DNA from: Actinomycetospora sp. TBRC 11914
Lineage (GTDB): Bacteria > Actinomycetota > Actinomycetes > Mycobacteriales > Pseudonocardiaceae
NCBI RefSeq assembly: GCF_012933465.1
Contig: NZ_JABBND010000004.1
Span: 62,001 to 126,000, forward strand
Direction: 5' to 3'
DNA: 64,000 nt
Each line of letters opens with the position of its first letter. Position 1 is the stretch's first letter. The position numbers and the translations under genes were made by a program. Below are positions 61,833 to 64,000 of the stretch, in pieces. Under the pieces are notes generated by a model. That model was not told the DNA's origin. It saw only the letters and a program-made list of their open reading frames with translations, and searched no databases.

Positions 61833-63182
61833 TCACCCGACGTCCGTGCACTTCTGGTTTCCGTTGATGCAGTTCGCCGTGGCCTTCGCCTGCCCCTGGC
61901 TCGACACGTTCTCGAAGTCACCGTGGTCGGTGATGGGGTCGTGCTGGTTGTCCGGGAACGAGTCGATGGAGAAGGCCTTGCCCGCCGGCTGGTCGTAGGT
62001 CAGCGTCATGCGCAGCGCCGGGATCGGCTCGAAGCCGTCCTGGCAGTTGCCCTTGCTGTCCGGGAACTCCATGTGCGAGCGCCCGTCCTTCGACGCCAGG
62101 TTCTGCCCGTCCCAGCAGCTCGGGAAGTCGAGCATGCGCACCAGGTGCGAGCCCGACGGGCAGATCGGGTACTTGCTGGTGACCCGGTCGGTGAAACCGG
62201 TGCAGGTGTACTTGGCGTTGGCGTTGTCGCCGTTCTGCACCTTCGCCTTGGCGTTCCCGGTGATGATCCGGAGATCGGTCGGCATCGGCTTGACCGGCTC
62301 GTCGCCGTGCCCGTGGAAGGTCAGGTCCACCGACGCCGGCTTCAGGATGCTGCCGACGTTGCCGTCCTTGCTGCCGCCGTCCTGGCCGACGTCGGGACCC
62401 TTGCCGTTGAGGTCGCGCAGCACCGGCCAGTAGAAGGTGCTCTTGTCGCCGCTGCCGCACGAGGTGCCGGCGCCGGCCAGCGACCCGTCGTCGGAGTTCG
62501 CGTTGGTCGACTGGTTGCCGACGTAGTCGTGGACGTGCTGGGCGCCGTTGCGCTTGCCCGGGGCGGCGATGAAGTTGTCGGAGTTGTTGTGGTCGCTCAC
62601 ACCGCAGTCGACGGTGGAGGTGCCGCCGGAGAACTCGCCGCCGTCGCCGATGTTGCCGCTGGGGGCGACGTTGTTGATGTCGACGAAGTCGTCGCCGCTC
62701 GCCGCCGCGATCTTGTCCCGGCCGGGGAACGGGTCGTCCTTCTTGCCCTCGGCCTTGTTCTTGGCGTCCTGCTTCTTCTGGTCGTCGGTCTTCTTGGCCT
62801 CGTCCGGCGTGTTGTCGCCGTCCTTGCCGTCCTTGACCTTCTTGCCGTCCCCGGAGTCCTTCCCGGAGTCCTTGCCGTCCGAGGAGTCCTTGCCGGAGTC
62901 CTTCCCGGAGTCGCCGCCGTCCGACGAGTCCTTGCCGGAGTCCTTCCCGGAGTCGCCGCCGTCCGACGAGTCCTTGCCGTCACCCGACCCGCCGTCCGAC
63001 GAGTCGTCGGACTTGTCGGACGAGGACTTGCCGGAGAGCGAGGAGATGATGCTCCCGCCGCCCGAGCCCTTCGCGAGCGCCGTGCCGCCCAGCACGACGG
63101 CGGTGCCGCCGACGAGCAGGGCCGCGACGGCCGCGAGGAGCCGGAACGGGAGCCGCGTGCGATGTCGTCCACGTCGGGGCAT
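61833..63182 (-). CDS. DUF1996-domain secreted protein
   Basis: 449 residues from ATG 63182. A signal anchor (LLAAVAALLVGGTAVVLGGTAL) is followed by about 100 residues of Asp/Ser/Gly/Lys repeats, then DUF1996 motifs: NVAPSGNIGDGGEFSGGTST, HVHDYVGNQSTNANSDD, TFYWPVLRDLNGKG, SHLVRMLDFPSCWDGQNLAS and PALRMTLTYDQPAGKAFSID. Four or more Cys lie in the extracytoplasmic part. Function of DUF1996 is unknown; fungal relatives are secreted and WSC-linked. Confidence 0.87.
   Translation of the reverse strand: MPRRGRHRTRLPFRLLAAVAALLVGGTAVVLGGTALAKGSGGGSIISSLSGKSSSDKSDDSSDGGSGDGKDSSDGGDSGKDSGKDSSDGGDSGKDSGKDSSDGKDSGKDSGDGKKVKDGKDGDNTPDEAKKTDDQKKQDAKNKAEGKKDDPFPGRDKIAAASGDDFVDINNVAPSGNIGDGGEFSGGTSTVDCGVSDHNNSDNFIAAPGKRNGAQHVHDYVGNQSTNANSDDGSLAGAGTSCGSGDKSTFYWPVLRDLNGKGPDVGQDGGSKDGNVGSILKPASVDLTFHGHGDEPVKPMPTDLRIITGNAKAKVQNGDNANAKYTCTGFTDRVTSKYPICPSGSHLVRMLDFPSCWDGQNLASKDGRSHMEFPDSKGNCQDGFEPIPALRMTLTYDQPAGKAFSIDSFPDNQHDPITDHGDFENVSSQGQAKATANCINGNQKCTDVG
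62871..62973. repeat. 42-bp coding tandem repeat in the DUF1996 gene
   Basis: Two and a bit copies of a 42-bp unit encode a 14-residue module (SSDGGDSGKDSGKD) in the linker, flanked by degenerate copies. A frame-preserving, size-variable region of this sort usually differs in copy number between strains. Confidence 0.8.
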
Positions 63183-63551
63183 GGGCGAACGACCTCCTGA
63201 CGATTCATCGGTCCCGGACCGTGGGGAGCGCGGCCCGGACACGACGGCGTCGTCCGGCGGGACGGACTCGGGTGTCCGCTCCGGGGGAGCGCGGCACGAC
63301 GCCGTGGTCTTGCGGGCCGGAACGCTAGGAGCGGGACCGTTCACCGGACCGTGATCTGAGAGAGACCCGGTCGGGATGCCGCTGACCGTGCGTCGTGACG
63401 CGACGAAGGGCGGGATTGTTGGTCCAACCGGCCCAGTGGATGCGACGGTCGCCGGTGAGCGCTCTCAGGGATCCACCCGTCGTGCCCGCCACACCGCCGC
63501 TCGGCGCCGCGTCGTTGAACTCCGGCCGCGTGCCCGGCACTGTGGTCCGCG
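63183..63551. other. Intergenic region without a recognised gene
   Basis: Divergent spacer between the DUF1996 gene and the response regulator, 369 bp. It must hold both promoters. No hairpin, palindrome or known operator stood out. Confidence 0.5.
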
Positions 63552-64000
63552 ATGCAACCCAATCGTTATGCGGACGCGGAGCGGGGCCGCGTGCTGTGTG
63601 TGGCTCCTCCCCACCGCACAACGAGCGTGCTCGTCGGTGCGTTGCGGTCCAACGGCTTCGAACCCCAGCTGCTGCGCGAGAGCTGGAGCGTCGGGGCCGC
63701 CGCCCGCGCCGGTGGCGCCCGTGCGGTGGTCCTGGACGTCGAGATGAGCGGCCTGCGCCCGGTCGAGGTCCTCGCGGACCTGCACCGCGAGAGCCCGCGC
63801 ACGCCGGTCATCGCGCTGACCTCGGCCGAGGCGCGGGACCGCACGGTCTCGACGCTGCGGGCGAGCCACGACGACTACCTGGTCACGCCGTTCCCGATGG
63901 AGGAGCTGCTCGCGCGGCTGCGCCTGCGGCTCGGCGACGACCGCCCGACCGCCCAGCTCTACCTGCGCCGCGGCGAGATCATGGTCGACACCGCGCTGGA
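63552..64000 (+). CDS. OmpR-type response regulator with degenerate receiver, C-terminus missing
   Basis: About 149 residues are visible from ATG 63552. The receiver keeps the central VVLDVEMSG (Asp) and VIALTSAEARD but has CVAPPH where the acidic DD pair should be and VTPF where the Lys of KPF should be, so normal phosphorylation is unlikely. QLYLRRGEIMVDTAL starts the winged-helix domain and the gene leaves the window. GTG 63591 is an alternative start. Perhaps controlled by protein partner or ligand. Confidence 0.75.
   Translation, partial: MQPNRYADAERGRVLCVAPPHRTTSVLVGALRSNGFEPQLLRESWSVGAAARAGGARAVVLDVEMSGLRPVEVLADLHRESPRTPVIALTSAEARDRTVSTLRASHDDYLVTPFPMEELLARLRLRLGDDRPTAQLYLRRGEIMVDTAL

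Overview
This 64-kb window is a very GC-rich, gene-dense chromosomal segment with many GTG starts and stop/start overlaps (ATGA, GTGA). The gene content points to an actinobacterium of the Pseudonocardiales (Pseudonocardia/Actinomycetospora-like): a decaprenyl-phosphate phosphoribosyltransferase with its PAP2 phosphatase (arabinogalactan precursor), an EspG/PPE-like type VII secretion accessory cassette, an F420-type luciferase-family oxidoreductase, IdeR-type iron boxes, and a polyhydroxyalkanoate (PHA) locus. The genus assignment is inference. I saw no rRNA, tRNA, CRISPR array, transposase, prophage or integrase, so this looks like core or accessory chromosome rather than an island.

Layout. 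1-5 kb: partial MOP-type flippase, Asp23 and NhaA in one operon, then an 83-bp tandem repeat array, then a secreted TAP-like hydrolase. 5-10 kb: PASTA protein, F420 oxidoreductase, release factor 3 coupled to a lipoprotein with a polysaccharide-lyase look. 10.3-13.2 kb: three overlapping genes for a zinc-ribbon kinase-like protein, a zinc-ribbon PP2C phosphatase and an FHA protein. 13.1-20.5 kb: cell-envelope genes (GtrA, DPPR synthase, PAP2, a fused GT2-GT4 glycosyltransferase, an ATP-grasp ligase). 20.6-25.4 kb: FAD oxidoreductase, DUF350, SCO6745-like, glutathionylspermidine-synthase-like ATP-grasp and a Ser/Gly-rich membrane protein. 25.5-31.5 kb: septum-formation-like protein, zincin, histidine phosphatase, pheA, an iron-boxed DUF2470 gene and small membrane proteins. 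31.6-35.6 kb: CPBP protease, arginine deiminase flanked by an inverted 40-bp element, Rieske protein, methyltransferase. 35.9-39.3 kb: ferric-reductase-like flavoprotein, secreted protein, ferritin. 40.3-46.5 kb and 50.4-51.6 kb: two sodium:solute symporters with 2-TM partners, a LytTR regulator and a LytS-type kinase. 46.6-49.2 kb: EspG cassette. 49.4-54 kb: S49 peptidase, Fpg/Nei glycosylase, then the PHA locus (53.0-57 kb: PhaZ-like, XRE regulator, phasin, PhaC). 58-61.6 kb: DUF6069 protein and a TPP riboswitch controlling an NCS1 transporter and an aldo/keto reductase. 61.6-64 kb: DUF1996 secreted protein and the start of an atypical OmpR-type regulator.

The most unusual signals are non-coding: the 83-bp array, the 40-bp inverted element around arcA whose stem mutations compensate each other, a dispersed gene-end palindrome seen twice, and a set of long perfect hairpins at gene ends, some carrying the stop codons. 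On the protein side, the kinase/phosphatase/FHA cassette, the DUF350-GspS cluster, the core-less EspG cassette and the thiamine-riboswitch aldo/keto reductase are the best candidates for undescribed biology.
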